Below, one piece after another: positions 57,292-64,000 of a stretch of DNA of 64,000 bases; position 1 is the first letter of the stretch; each line of letters opens with the position of its first letter. The notes beneath the pieces are model-generated. The model ran no database searches. It was not told the origin of the DNA and was given only the letters and a program-made list of their open reading frames with translations. The position numbers and the translations under genes were made by a program. The DNA is from Alphaproteobacteria bacterium (GTDB lineage: Bacteria > Pseudomonadota > Alphaproteobacteria > Rhizobiales > Xanthobacteraceae), in assembly GCA_037200445.1 (NCBI GenBank), contig JBBCGH010000001.1, positions 5,468,001 through 5,532,000 on the forward strand, written 5' to 3'.

Positions 57292-57494
57292 CCCTTCAGT
57301 GGCTCGCGCCCGGCGATGGTGCAGGCAGGGCAATAGCCGAACACGCCGGTGACCAGCGTCACGACACCCGCGCCGCTGAGCAGTAGCCCGAGCGGCGAAG
57401 CGTGCAGCGCAACCACGCCGCAGACGAGCATCAAGCCCCCGCCGATCAGCCTGGCCGCGCGCTCCCACCCGCCAACGTTCTTCCTATACCACAT
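57288..57494 (-). CDS. DUF2892-family small membrane protein
   Basis: 68-residue protein, ATG at 57494. N-terminal MWYRKNVGGWERAARLIGGG, one long or two short membrane segments (LMLVCGVVALHAS, LLLSGAGVVTLVTGVFG) and the C-terminal GYCPACTIAG, the classic DUF2892 (YgaP membrane domain) pattern. Coupled by overlap to the sigma-factor gene. Role unknown; the CPxC pair may bind metal or respond to thiol stress. Confidence 0.78.
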   Translation of the reverse strand: MWYRKNVGGWERAARLIGGGLMLVCGVVALHASPLGLLLSGAGVVTLVTGVFGYCPACTIAGREPLKG

Positions 57495-57667
57495 GGTTCT
57501 GTGCTCCGGTTCGTGACGCGCCGCTATGGCGCGTTCATCCAGACAAGAGGGCGCAAACCCGGCGCCGGGGTCGCGGCCCAAAAAATAATTTGAGGGGATG
57601 GCAGCTTCAGCAGGCTGGCGTGGGCGTCGGGCGCGGGCCCCGCGAAATTCGGAATGCGGCGCACCGA

Positions 57668-58036
57668 CTACACGCCAAAGCCCAGAACGACGCAGAAAAT
57701 CGGTCTCGGTCTCCCAACTTTCGGTGCGCAGACGTGCGCGTTTAGGTCAGGGGCACCCTGTTTCAGGATGGTACTCGGCGGGACCAATGTCCATTCGCCA
57801 TCAACCATAACTTCAATCGCCCCACCGCGGGTCCGAGCTTGCGTAGGCCTGCAGTCCTCATTGTTGCAACATGAAAAGCCGGTGCCTGGCTGGCGCAATG
57901 TCTTGTACCAAGAGTGGAGCAAATCGTGGCCGGCGCCGTGGAAACCTCTAACTTCGTCACCTGCCGCTGATCCAGCTGCGCCGAACATAACCAGGGTGAC
58001 GACGGCCCCAACCCCAGGCAGTTTGCTGGAAAACAT
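57668..58036 (-). CDS. Small secreted Cys-containing protein, hypothetical
   Basis: 122-residue protein with a signal peptide (SSKLPGVGAVVTLVMFGAAG). The ATG at 58036 has TAGGAG upstream. The mature part has HDLLHSWYKTLRQPGTGFSC-CNNEDCRP, a CC...C motif that I have seen in many uncharacterised alphaproteobacterial secreted proteins, then VMVDGEWTLVPPSTIL and a last Cys in NAHVC. Divergent from the winged-helix TPR regulator gene. Confidence 0.7.
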   Translation of the reverse strand: MFSSKLPGVGAVVTLVMFGAAGSAAGDEVRGFHGAGHDLLHSWYKTLRQPGTGFSCCNNEDCRPTQARTRGGAIEVMVDGEWTLVPPSTILKQGAPDLNAHVCAPKVGRPRPIFCVVLGFGV

Positions 58037-58107
58037 GCGTGTCGCTCCTATGGGTGAGGGGAGACGCTGCACGAGTCCGGGATGGGGGTCTTTGCCTTCT
58101 GCCTGAA

Positions 58108-58130
58108 AATGTTCTGGAATGTTCTGAAAA
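58108..58130 (+). promoter_or_regulatory. Tandem direct repeat, probable binding site of the adjacent OmpR-type regulator
   Basis: AATGTTCTGG-AATGTTCTGA: two copies of AATGTTCTG at 58108-58116 and 58118-58126, repeating every 10 bases, one helical turn. OmpR-type winged helices bind such tandem half sites. It lies 42-65 bases before the regulator start within the divergent gap. Confidence 0.5.
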
Positions 58131-58171
58131 CGCGACTGTGGCTTGATCGTTTCACCCAGGAAGGCGGTTTT

Positions 58172-59755
58172 ATGAGCGTTTCGGGAACGCTCAGATTCGG
58201 GCCATTCGTTCTGCGCCCAACCCAACGGGACCTTCTGTTCAACGGGGAGCCCGTTGAAGTTGGGTCCCGCGCGCTGGCTGTGCTGTTTGCCCTCGTTCGC
58301 CGGCACGGCCAACTGGCCAGCAAGGACGAACTTTTGGCGGAGGTCTGGCCAGAAGTAGTGGTGGAAGAAAATAACCTTCACGCCCAGATTTCGGCCCTTC
58401 GCAAAGTCCTTGCGAGAGATCCAGCGGGCACCAAATACGTTCAAACAATCCCAGGCCGCGGCTACCGCTTTATCGCTTCGGTCGAACGGCTATCGTCGCC
58501 AAGTGTGGAAGTTAGCGACTCATTCTCGGCTGAGGGAACCCCGCCAAGTTTGCCGAATGGCCCCTCAATCGCCGTTTTAGCGTTCGAAGATCTAAGCCCC
58601 GACCTTAGTCGAGAGTATCTCGCGGACGGGATCGTCGAAGACATCATTACGGCGCTCTCGCATTTCCACTGGTTGTTCGTCATCGCCCGCAGCTCCAGCT
58701 TCACCTACAAAGGTCGGACCGTAGACGTGAGGCAAATCGGACGTGAGCTGGGGGTGCGCTACGTGCTTGAAGGCAGTGTACGCAGTACGCCTGATCATGT
58801 GCGCATCGTCGCGCAGCTGATCGATGCCACCACGGGAACGCATATCTCTGCAGAACGCTTCGACAGCGATCTCAAGGATATCTTCGACGTCCAGGAGAAA
58901 TTGGCGGCCCGGGTGGCCGGCGCGATCGCGCCCAGGGTCGAGCAAAACGAGATGGCGCGTGTAAGGCGTAGGCCGACCGAGAATCTTGATGCCTATGGTC
59001 ACTTTCTGCAAGCCTCGGCTCATGTTTACCAATGGACCAAGAACGACAATGAAGAAGCCCTGCGCCTCCTATACCGGGCCATCGACCTCGATCCTGACTT
59101 CGCTTCCGCTTATGCTCTAGCGGCCCACTGCTATTGCTTTCGCAAGTCGTATGGGCCTTGGGGTGCTGATCGCGAACAAGCTATTGCTGAGACCGCGCGG
59201 CTCGTACGCCGTGCCGTCGAGCTCGGCAAGGAGGATGCCTTTGCGCTCAGCTCGGCGGGATATTCCTTGGCTTACGTGGTCCGCGAACTCGATGATGGAG
59301 TTGCCTTCATCGATCGAGCACTTGCATTAAATCCAAATCTAGCGCGAGCCTGGAACTATAGCGGCTGGGTCAGAATATGGCTTGGAGAGCCAGAGATTGC
59401 GGTAGAGCACCTCAAGCGAGCCATGCGCCTAAGTCCGCTTGATCCTGCTTTCCACGCAATGCAGGCGGCGATGGCATCCGCTCACTTCTTCGCCGGTCGA
59501 TACGACGAGGCGGCATCATGGGCTGAGAAAGCTCTGCGGGAGCAACCAAATAATCTCGACGTGATCGGCTCCCTCGCACTCAGTCTCGCGCTTGCCGGGA
59601 AAGTGGACGAGGCGCGCCTCACCATGACCGACCTGATACGACTCTCGCCCGAGCGCCGCCTCTCAAACATCAACGATCGACTGTCGCCCTACCGTAGGAC
59701 CGAGGATCGCGCAAAGGTCGTCCAAGCGGCTCGCATTGCAGGCTTGCCCGAATGA
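58172..59755 (+). CDS. Winged-helix (OmpR/CadC-type) regulator with TolB-like and TPR domains
   Basis: Protein of 527 residues; the ATG at 58172 follows AGGAAGG. Residues about 5-105 are a Trans_reg_C domain (FGPFVLRPTQRDLLFNGEPV, WPEVVVEENNLHAQISALRK, YVQTIPGRGYRFIASVERL). Then a TolB N-terminal-like domain (SIAVLAFEDLSPDLSREYLA, GELGVRYVLEGSVR-type: LGVRYVLEGSVRSTPDHV) and TPR helices from about residue 290. No transmembrane helix, so it is cytoplasmic. This architecture is common in Hyphomicrobiales and mostly uncharacterised. GC is lower than in neighbours. Confidence 0.85.
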   Translation: MSVSGTLRFGPFVLRPTQRDLLFNGEPVEVGSRALAVLFALVRRHGQLASKDELLAEVWPEVVVEENNLHAQISALRKVLARDPAGTKYVQTIPGRGYRFIASVERLSSPSVEVSDSFSAEGTPPSLPNGPSIAVLAFEDLSPDLSREYLADGIVEDIITALSHFHWLFVIARSSSFTYKGRTVDVRQIGRELGVRYVLEGSVRSTPDHVRIVAQLIDATTGTHISAERFDSDLKDIFDVQEKLAARVAGAIAPRVEQNEMARVRRRPTENLDAYGHFLQASAHVYQWTKNDNEEALRLLYRAIDLDPDFASAYALAAHCYCFRKSYGPWGADREQAIAETARLVRRAVELGKEDAFALSSAGYSLAYVVRELDDGVAFIDRALALNPNLARAWNYSGWVRIWLGEPEIAVEHLKRAMRLSPLDPAFHAMQAAMASAHFFAGRYDEAASWAEKALREQPNNLDVIGSLALSLALAGKVDEARLTMTDLIRLSPERRLSNINDRLSPYRRTEDRAKVVQAARIAGLPE

Positions 59756-59756
59756 A

Positions 59757-60140
59757 CTAGATCAGCCCCTCCTCGCGCAGCACCTCAGCCGCCACGCGGT
59801 GCGCTTCGTTGGCGGCGGGAATCCCGCAGTAAAGCGTGAGCAGCAGAAGCACCTCCTGGATTTGCTCCATGGTGCCCCCGTTCTTGAGCGCGCCCTTGAG
59901 ATGCACGCGCAGCTCGTTCGCGTGTCCGGCCGCCGCCATCATGGCGACCATGGCCAGCGATTTCGTCGCAAGCGGCAGCGCCGAGCGCTGCCACACATCG
60001 CCATACGCATAGGCATTGATGACATGTTGCAGCGGCTTGCCGAACTCGCCGAACGCGTTCATCCGCTTCTCGACCGCCTCGCGGCCGAATAATTCAGCGC
60101 GCAGCGCAAGTCCGCGGTCGTGTTGTTCCTGGGTATCCAT
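59757..60140 (-). CDS. Carboxymuconolactone decarboxylase (CMD/PcaC)-family protein
   Basis: 127-residue helical protein of the AhpD/CMD superfamily. Motifs: RLN-less N-terminus RGLALRAELFGREAVEKRMN, FGEFGKPLQHVINAYAYGDV, ATKSLAMVAMMAAAGHANEL, GALKNGGTMEQIQEVLLLLT and IPAANEAHRVAAEVL. The absence of a CxxC pair argues against an AhpD peroxidase and for PcaC-type 4-carboxymuconolactone decarboxylase or a relative. GAGGAG precedes the ATG. Convergent with the TPR regulator. Confidence 0.82.
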   Translation of the reverse strand: MDTQEQHDRGLALRAELFGREAVEKRMNAFGEFGKPLQHVINAYAYGDVWQRSALPLATKSLAMVAMMAAAGHANELRVHLKGALKNGGTMEQIQEVLLLLTLYCGIPAANEAHRVAAEVLREEGLI

Positions 60141-60185
60141 CTTGGTGCTCCTCGTGATCGTGGCGCATCATGCCACGAGACGAGT

Positions 60186-61712
60186 TCAAGGTGTGCGGCG
60201 CCGGCGCACCATCAACACCAGCACGACCGCGAACGCCGAGGTCGCCGTGTACATCATGAAGGCATTCAGATAGCCGATCATCGCGGACTGGCGATTGATC
60301 TCGGTGGCGAACTTCGCCAGCCCCGACACCGTGCCGAAGTCCCACATGCCGGTCATGTTCGGCATGGTCAGCACCGGATTGAACGGCGTGATCATCTCGC
60401 TCATGCGGCTGTAGTTGGCGCTGGTGGTGCGCACGATCTCGGCGATCGAGAGCGAGATGAAAAAGCTCGAGCCGATGTTGCGAAGCAGGTGAAACACCGA
60501 AGAGGCTTCGGCGCGGTCCTTGGCGGCGAGCGTGTCGAAGGCGACCATGGTCATCGGCACCCACACGCTGCCGACCGCAAAGCCCTGAAACGCGCTGTTG
60601 AGCAACAGCGTCTCCATCGAGACATTCAGGTCGAAGGTCAGCATCCAGAGGCCCGCGACGGTCTGGAGGCCAAATCCGAGCGCCATTCCGACGCGCGGAT
60701 CGATCCGGCTCATCAGACCGGCCATCATGAAGCCGAAGGTCATGCCGACGCCGCGCGCGCCGATCACCTGCCCGACCAGCGCGTCGGGGAAGCCAATGTA
60801 CGTCTGCAACAGCGGCGGCAGCAGCACCATCGGGGTGAAGTTCAGCATGCCGTAGATCGTGACCAGCACAAGCCCGATCGCGTAGTTGCGATCCTTGAGG
60901 AGCTTCAAGTTGAGGAAGGGCTCGGTCGTGGTCAGGCTGTGAAACAGGAACACGTAGAACGCCACGCCCGCGATCAGGCATTCGACGACGATCTCGGTCG
61001 AATCGAACCAGTCGAGCCGCACGCCGCGCGCCAGCACGAGTTGCACAGCGGCGAGCGCAATCGAGAGCGCGATGAAGCCGGTCCAATCGAACCGCGCTTT
61101 TCCCGGCGGCCCGGCGGCGCGCAAGGTCAACTGCATGCCGACGAGTGCCGCGACCCCGACCGGAACCAGCATGTAGAAGGCCCAGCGCCAGCTATAGGCC
61201 TCCGCCAGATAGCCGCCGAGGATCGGCCCGAACACCGGCGCGACCGCAACCGCCATGCCGAACAGTCCGAGCACAAGCTGGTGCTGCCGGCGCGGGAAGG
61301 TGTTGAGCAGGATGGTCTGCGAGAGCGGCACCACCGGCGCGCCGGTGCCGCCCTGGATGATGCGCCAGAACACCAGCGTCTCCAGCGACTGCGCCATCCC
61401 GCACAGGAGCGTCGCGAGCGTGAACACGCCGATCGACCACACCATCACGCGCTTTTCGCCGAATCGCGCGACCAGCCAGCCGGTCATGGGCGTCACGATC
61501 GCGGTCGCCAGAATGTTGAAGGTCATCGCCCAGGCGATCTCGTCCTGGGTCGCCGACATCGCACCCTGCATCTGCGGCAAAATGGTCGATGTGGTGAGCA
61601 AGGCCGTCCCATAGAGGGATGACGCCAGCACCACGGTCGCCAGCGTCAGGATGCGCTGGGCCGTGGTGAGGTCGGATGCCGCACCGGGATCGAAACTTGC
61701 CGTCGTGGTCAT
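60186..61712 (-). CDS. DHA2-family MFS exporter 2 (EmrB-like)
   Basis: 508-residue antiporter with about 14 helices. Motifs: LYGTALLTTSTILPQMQGAM (helix 1 lacks the usual LD..IVN), TGWLVARFGEKRVMVWSIGV (motif A), IIQGGTGAPVVPLSQTILLN and GPILGGYLAEAYSWRWAFYM. Divergent from a marR-hlyD pair; both units probably respond to the same operator. Exports an unidentified toxic compound. Confidence 0.92.
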   Translation of the reverse strand: MTTTASFDPGAASDLTTAQRILTLATVVLASSLYGTALLTTSTILPQMQGAMSATQDEIAWAMTFNILATAIVTPMTGWLVARFGEKRVMVWSIGVFTLATLLCGMAQSLETLVFWRIIQGGTGAPVVPLSQTILLNTFPRRQHQLVLGLFGMAVAVAPVFGPILGGYLAEAYSWRWAFYMLVPVGVAALVGMQLTLRAAGPPGKARFDWTGFIALSIALAAVQLVLARGVRLDWFDSTEIVVECLIAGVAFYVFLFHSLTTTEPFLNLKLLKDRNYAIGLVLVTIYGMLNFTPMVLLPPLLQTYIGFPDALVGQVIGARGVGMTFGFMMAGLMSRIDPRVGMALGFGLQTVAGLWMLTFDLNVSMETLLLNSAFQGFAVGSVWVPMTMVAFDTLAAKDRAEASSVFHLLRNIGSSFFISLSIAEIVRTTSANYSRMSEMITPFNPVLTMPNMTGMWDFGTVSGLAKFATEINRQSAMIGYLNAFMMYTATSAFAVVLVLMVRRRRTP

Positions 61713-61740
61713 GTGCCGGGCGCGCCCAAGCGATGCAATT

Positions 61741-61754
61741 GTAACCTAGCTTAC
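61741..61754. promoter_or_regulatory. Imperfect palindrome in the divergent MarR/MFS promoter
   Basis: GTAACCTAGCTTAC, a 14-base near-palindrome centred on CTAG, in the 70-bp gap between the MFS start (61712) and the MarR start (61783). Probable MarR operator controlling both directions. Confidence 0.55.
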
Positions 61755-61782
61755 TAATTCTCCCCCGGCTAGAATTCCCGCC

Positions 61783-62292
61783 ATGCCCAATACCGACGAC
61801 TACATCGGGGTCGTCATTTCCGACGTCGCGCGGCTCATCCGCACCGCCTTTGACCGGCGGGTGCGCGAGCTCGGGATCACGCGCGCCCAATGGCTGTTGC
61901 TCACGCGCCTGCACCGCCATCCCGGCGTCTCGCAGTCCGAGATCGCGGACCTCATGGAGGTCGAGCGTGCGAGCGCGGGCCGCATGATCGACCGGATGGA
62001 GGCGAACGGCTGGGTCGAGCGCCGCGCGCAGAACGGCGACCGGCGGGTCAAACGGGTCTATTTGACCGAGGAAGCCGAGCGCGTGCACCGGCGTATCTGG
62101 CGAGTCGCCGAAGAGACGGTCGAGGGCGCCCTGGGGGACCTTTCCGGGGCGGAGGCCGCGCAGCTCATGCGCCTGCTCGGTCGCGTGAAGGCGACCCTGT
62201 TGGAGGGCGCTGACCGGCATGCGGCGAGCAACGGCGTCGCCAACGGCAAGGCCGCACGGAACGGCCGCCATCTCGGGAGCGGGGCGCCGTGA
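61783..62292 (+). CDS. MarR-family regulator 2
   Basis: 169-residue winged-helix regulator. Marks: FDRRVRELGITRAQWLLLTR, VSQSEIADLMEVERASAGRM, IDRMEANGWVERRAQNGDRR and VKRVYLTEEAERVHRRIW. A C-terminal extension (ASNGVANGKAARNGRHLG) is not typical. Its stop overlaps the adaptor gene's GTG start (GTGA). Likely represses the divergent exporter and its own operon. Confidence 0.9.
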   Translation: MPNTDDYIGVVISDVARLIRTAFDRRVRELGITRAQWLLLTRLHRHPGVSQSEIADLMEVERASAGRMIDRMEANGWVERRAQNGDRRVKRVYLTEEAERVHRRIWRVAEETVEGALGDLSGAEAAQLMRLLGRVKATLLEGADRHAASNGVANGKAARNGRHLGSGAP

Positions 62293-63341
62293 TCCGCGGC
62301 CTGCGCCCGCTGGCGTTGATCGGCGTCCCGCTGCTCGTGGCGGCAGGCGCGCTGATGTTCTGGCTTAACGGCGGCCGCTACGCCTCGACCGAGAACGCCT
62401 TCGTCAAGGCGGACATTGCCCAGATCGCAAGCGAAGTTGCGGGCCGCATCGTCGAGGTGTGCGCGCGCGATCACCAGAGCGTTACGGAAGGCGAAGTCCT
62501 GGTGCAGCTCGACCCCGAGCCCTATCGGCTGACGCTGGCGCGCGCCGATGCCGAGGTCGATTCGGCTCGTTCCGCGCTCGAAGCGCTCAAGGTGAGCTTG
62601 CGCGAGACGCGCATGGACGCGCGCGAGACGGAGAATCGCCTTGCCTATCTCGAGGTGCAGGCGAAGCGTCAGCGCGAACTGTCCGGACGCGGGGTAAGCT
62701 CGGCCCAGCGGGTCGAGCAGGCAGACAGTGAAGAGCAACAGGCGCGCGATCGGCTCGGGATGCTGCAGCAGCGCATCGCGCGCGTCGAAGCGACGCTCGG
62801 CGGCAATCCAGATAAGCCGACCGACGAATATGCGGCCGTGCGCGAGAAAATAGCGATGCGCGATCGTGCCGCGCTCGAACTCTCGCACACCGAGATCAAG
62901 GCACCGCGCGCCGGCACGGTGGTGAACTTCCGGCTGCAGCCGGGCGAGCAGGTGAAGGCGCAGACCGCGCTGTTCTCGCTTGTCGCCGACCGGCGGCCGT
63001 GGGTCGAAGCGAACTTCAAGGAGACCGACCTCACCCACGTGGCGGTCGGACAGCGCGCGACCGTGGTGCTCGACATGCATCCGGATGTCACATGGGAGGC
63101 TGAGGTCGAGAGCATCTCACCGGCGACCGGCGCCGAGTTCGCGATCCTGCCGCCGCAGAACGCCAGTGGAAACTGGGTCAAGGTGGTGCAGCGCCTGCCG
63201 GTCAAGCTGCGGCTGATCGAGCGGCCCGGCGAACCGCCGCTGCGCGCCGGCATGACGGCCTATGTGAGCATCGACACCAAGCGGCAGCGCAGCATCTCGG
63301 CACTGTTCGGCAATGGGGCCGCGGAAGCCGCGAAGCCTTAA
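62289..63341 (+). CDS. HlyD-family membrane fusion protein 2 (EmrA-like)
   Basis: 350-residue adaptor with one N-terminal helix (PLALIGVPLLVAAGALMFWL). STENAFVKADIAQIASEVAG and SHTEIKAPRAGTVVNFRLQP flank a coiled coil; C-terminal FAILPPQNASGNWVKVVQRL is shared nearly word for word with the adaptor at 37162-38298. Partner of the divergent DHA2 exporter 2. No outer-membrane channel gene is present. Confidence 0.92.
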   Translation: MIRGLRPLALIGVPLLVAAGALMFWLNGGRYASTENAFVKADIAQIASEVAGRIVEVCARDHQSVTEGEVLVQLDPEPYRLTLARADAEVDSARSALEALKVSLRETRMDARETENRLAYLEVQAKRQRELSGRGVSSAQRVEQADSEEQQARDRLGMLQQRIARVEATLGGNPDKPTDEYAAVREKIAMRDRAALELSHTEIKAPRAGTVVNFRLQPGEQVKAQTALFSLVADRRPWVEANFKETDLTHVAVGQRATVVLDMHPDVTWEAEVESISPATGAEFAILPPQNASGNWVKVVQRLPVKLRLIERPGEPPLRAGMTAYVSIDTKRQRSISALFGNGAAEAAKP

Positions 63342-63343
63342 GC

Positions 63344-64000
63344 CTACTGCTTCTCGATCCCCGCCGCGGCGCGCACCTTGTCCCAACGCGCGAGCTCGGC
63401 GAGCATGAATTTGCCGAACTCCTCCGGCGTCGAGCCCTGCACGGCAACCCCGGCCTTGGTCAGCTTGTCGCGCACGGCGTCGTCCTTCAACGCGTCGTTC
63501 AGCGTCTTGTTGAGCTTCGCGACAATCTCCGGCGGAATTCCGCGCGGCCCAAAGAAGCCGTACCAGGTGGAGACGTCATAGGCCTTCATCGCCGACGATT
63601 CGGCGACCGCCGGTACATTCGGCACGATCGGGAAGCGGTCTTTCGAGGTGACGGCGATCGCCTTGAGCTGACCGGACTGCACCTGACCGATCACCGCGAG
63701 CACCGTGTCGAACAGCACGTCGACCTGCTTGCCGAGCACCGCCGTGATCGCCTCGGGCGTGGTGCGGAATTGCACCGACACCATGTCGATGCCCGCCATC
63801 TGCTTGAACAGCTCACCCGACATGTGCTGGGTGGCGCCGAAGCCGGGGCTCGCAACGTTGATCTTGCCGGGGTTGGCCTTCGCGGCGGCGATGAGGTCGT
63901 CGACATTGTTCGCCGGAAAATCTCCGCGCGCGACCAGCATCAGGCTCGCGGTTCCGACTTGCGAGATCGGCTCGAACGCCGTCGCCTGGTCATAGCGCAG
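63344..64000 (-). CDS. Bug/TctC-family solute receptor, N-terminus beyond window edge
   Basis: At least 218 residues of a tripartite tricarboxylate receptor. The frame is open to base 64000 (LRYDQATAFEPISQVG), so the start and signal peptide lie outside. Motifs: NPGKINVASPGFGATQHMSG, ISQVGTASLMLVARGDFPAN, VDVLFDTVLAVIGQVQSGQL and FFGPRGIPPEIVAKLNKTLN. Binds a carboxylate in the periplasm; aromatic acids are common ligands. Convergent with the adaptor gene two bases away. Confidence 0.9.
   Translation of the reverse strand: MRYDQATAFEPISQVGTASLMLVARGDFPANNVDDLIAAAKANPGKINVASPGFGATQHMSGELFKQMAGIDMVSVQFRTTPEAITAVLGKQVDVLFDTVLAVIGQVQSGQLKAIAVTSKDRFPIVPNVPAVAESSAMKAYDVSTWYGFFGPRGIPPEIVAKLNKTLNDALKDDAVRDKLTKAGVAVQGSTPEEFGKFMLAELARWDKVRAAAGIEKQ

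Noticed and set aside
59757-60140. AhpD-type alkylhydroperoxidase
   Set aside because: No CxxC pair; the sequence fits the carboxymuconolactone decarboxylase branch better.

Overview
The window is a high-GC chromosomal segment of an alphaproteobacterium, most likely order Hyphomicrobiales (Bradyrhizobium/Xanthobacteraceae-like). This rests on base composition, ATGA/TGATG-coupled operons, alphaproteobacterial-style GC-rich palindromic intergenic repeats, many tripartite-tricarboxylate (Bug) and ABC solute-binding proteins, and protein resemblance; no rRNA or tRNA gene was seen, so the taxon is an inference. The main theme is catabolism of lignin-derived aromatics together with handling of methyl/C1 groups.

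Left part (1-12 kb): the end of a molybdenum formate dehydrogenase alpha gene (fdsA); two secreted PQQ-type sugar/sorbosone dehydrogenases, each paired with a c-type cytochrome, with an unlisted 25-residue pqqA gene between the pairs; a thiolase (pcaF-like); an IS5-family element inserted in a palindromic repeat; ligI (2-pyrone-4,6-dicarboxylate lactonase); and an orphan soxCD pair. Middle-left (12-24 kb): a degenerate M28 peptidase, a frameshifted Bug receptor, the ligABC operon of the protocatechuate 4,5-cleavage pathway, a low-GC hipBA module flanked by 14-bp direct repeats, and a complete branched-chain-type ABC transporter (livKHMGF).

Core (23.5-35.6 kb): ligM (tetrahydrofolate-dependent vanillate O-demethylase) with a ring-cleavage-type VOC dioxygenase on the minus strand, divergent from a long plus-strand operon. 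That operon encodes four paralogous MetE-C-terminal-domain proteins (all with an intact HxC...E...C zinc site), an intradiol dioxygenase, an SDR, a MaoC hydratase, an acyl-CoA dehydrogenase and a class III CoA transferase. LigM produces 5-methyl-tetrahydrofolate, the methyl donor of MetE-family enzymes, so this divergent locus is the best candidate in the window for an undescribed methyl-transfer system.

Right part (35.6-64 kb): two DHA2/HlyD efflux systems with MarR regulators and visible operators; a large alpha/beta hydrolase; a molybdenum hydroxylase operon containing an HD-domain gene and preceded by an NMT1-type ABC transporter; two Gfo/Idh/MocA oxidoreductases; an Ldh-family dehydrogenase; NDH-2; an MFS protein; an ECF sigma-factor operon with small membrane proteins; a CadC/OmpR-type winged-helix TPR regulator with 10-bp-spaced repeats upstream; a carboxymuconolactone decarboxylase-family protein; and a Bug receptor cut by the window edge.

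As a working model, vanillate-type compounds are demethylated by LigM to protocatechuate, which LigAB, LigC and LigI open and convert to oxalomesaconate. Methyl groups leave through tetrahydrofolate, to methionine-type products or to formate and then CO2. The remaining lig steps (LigU/J/K) are not in this window.
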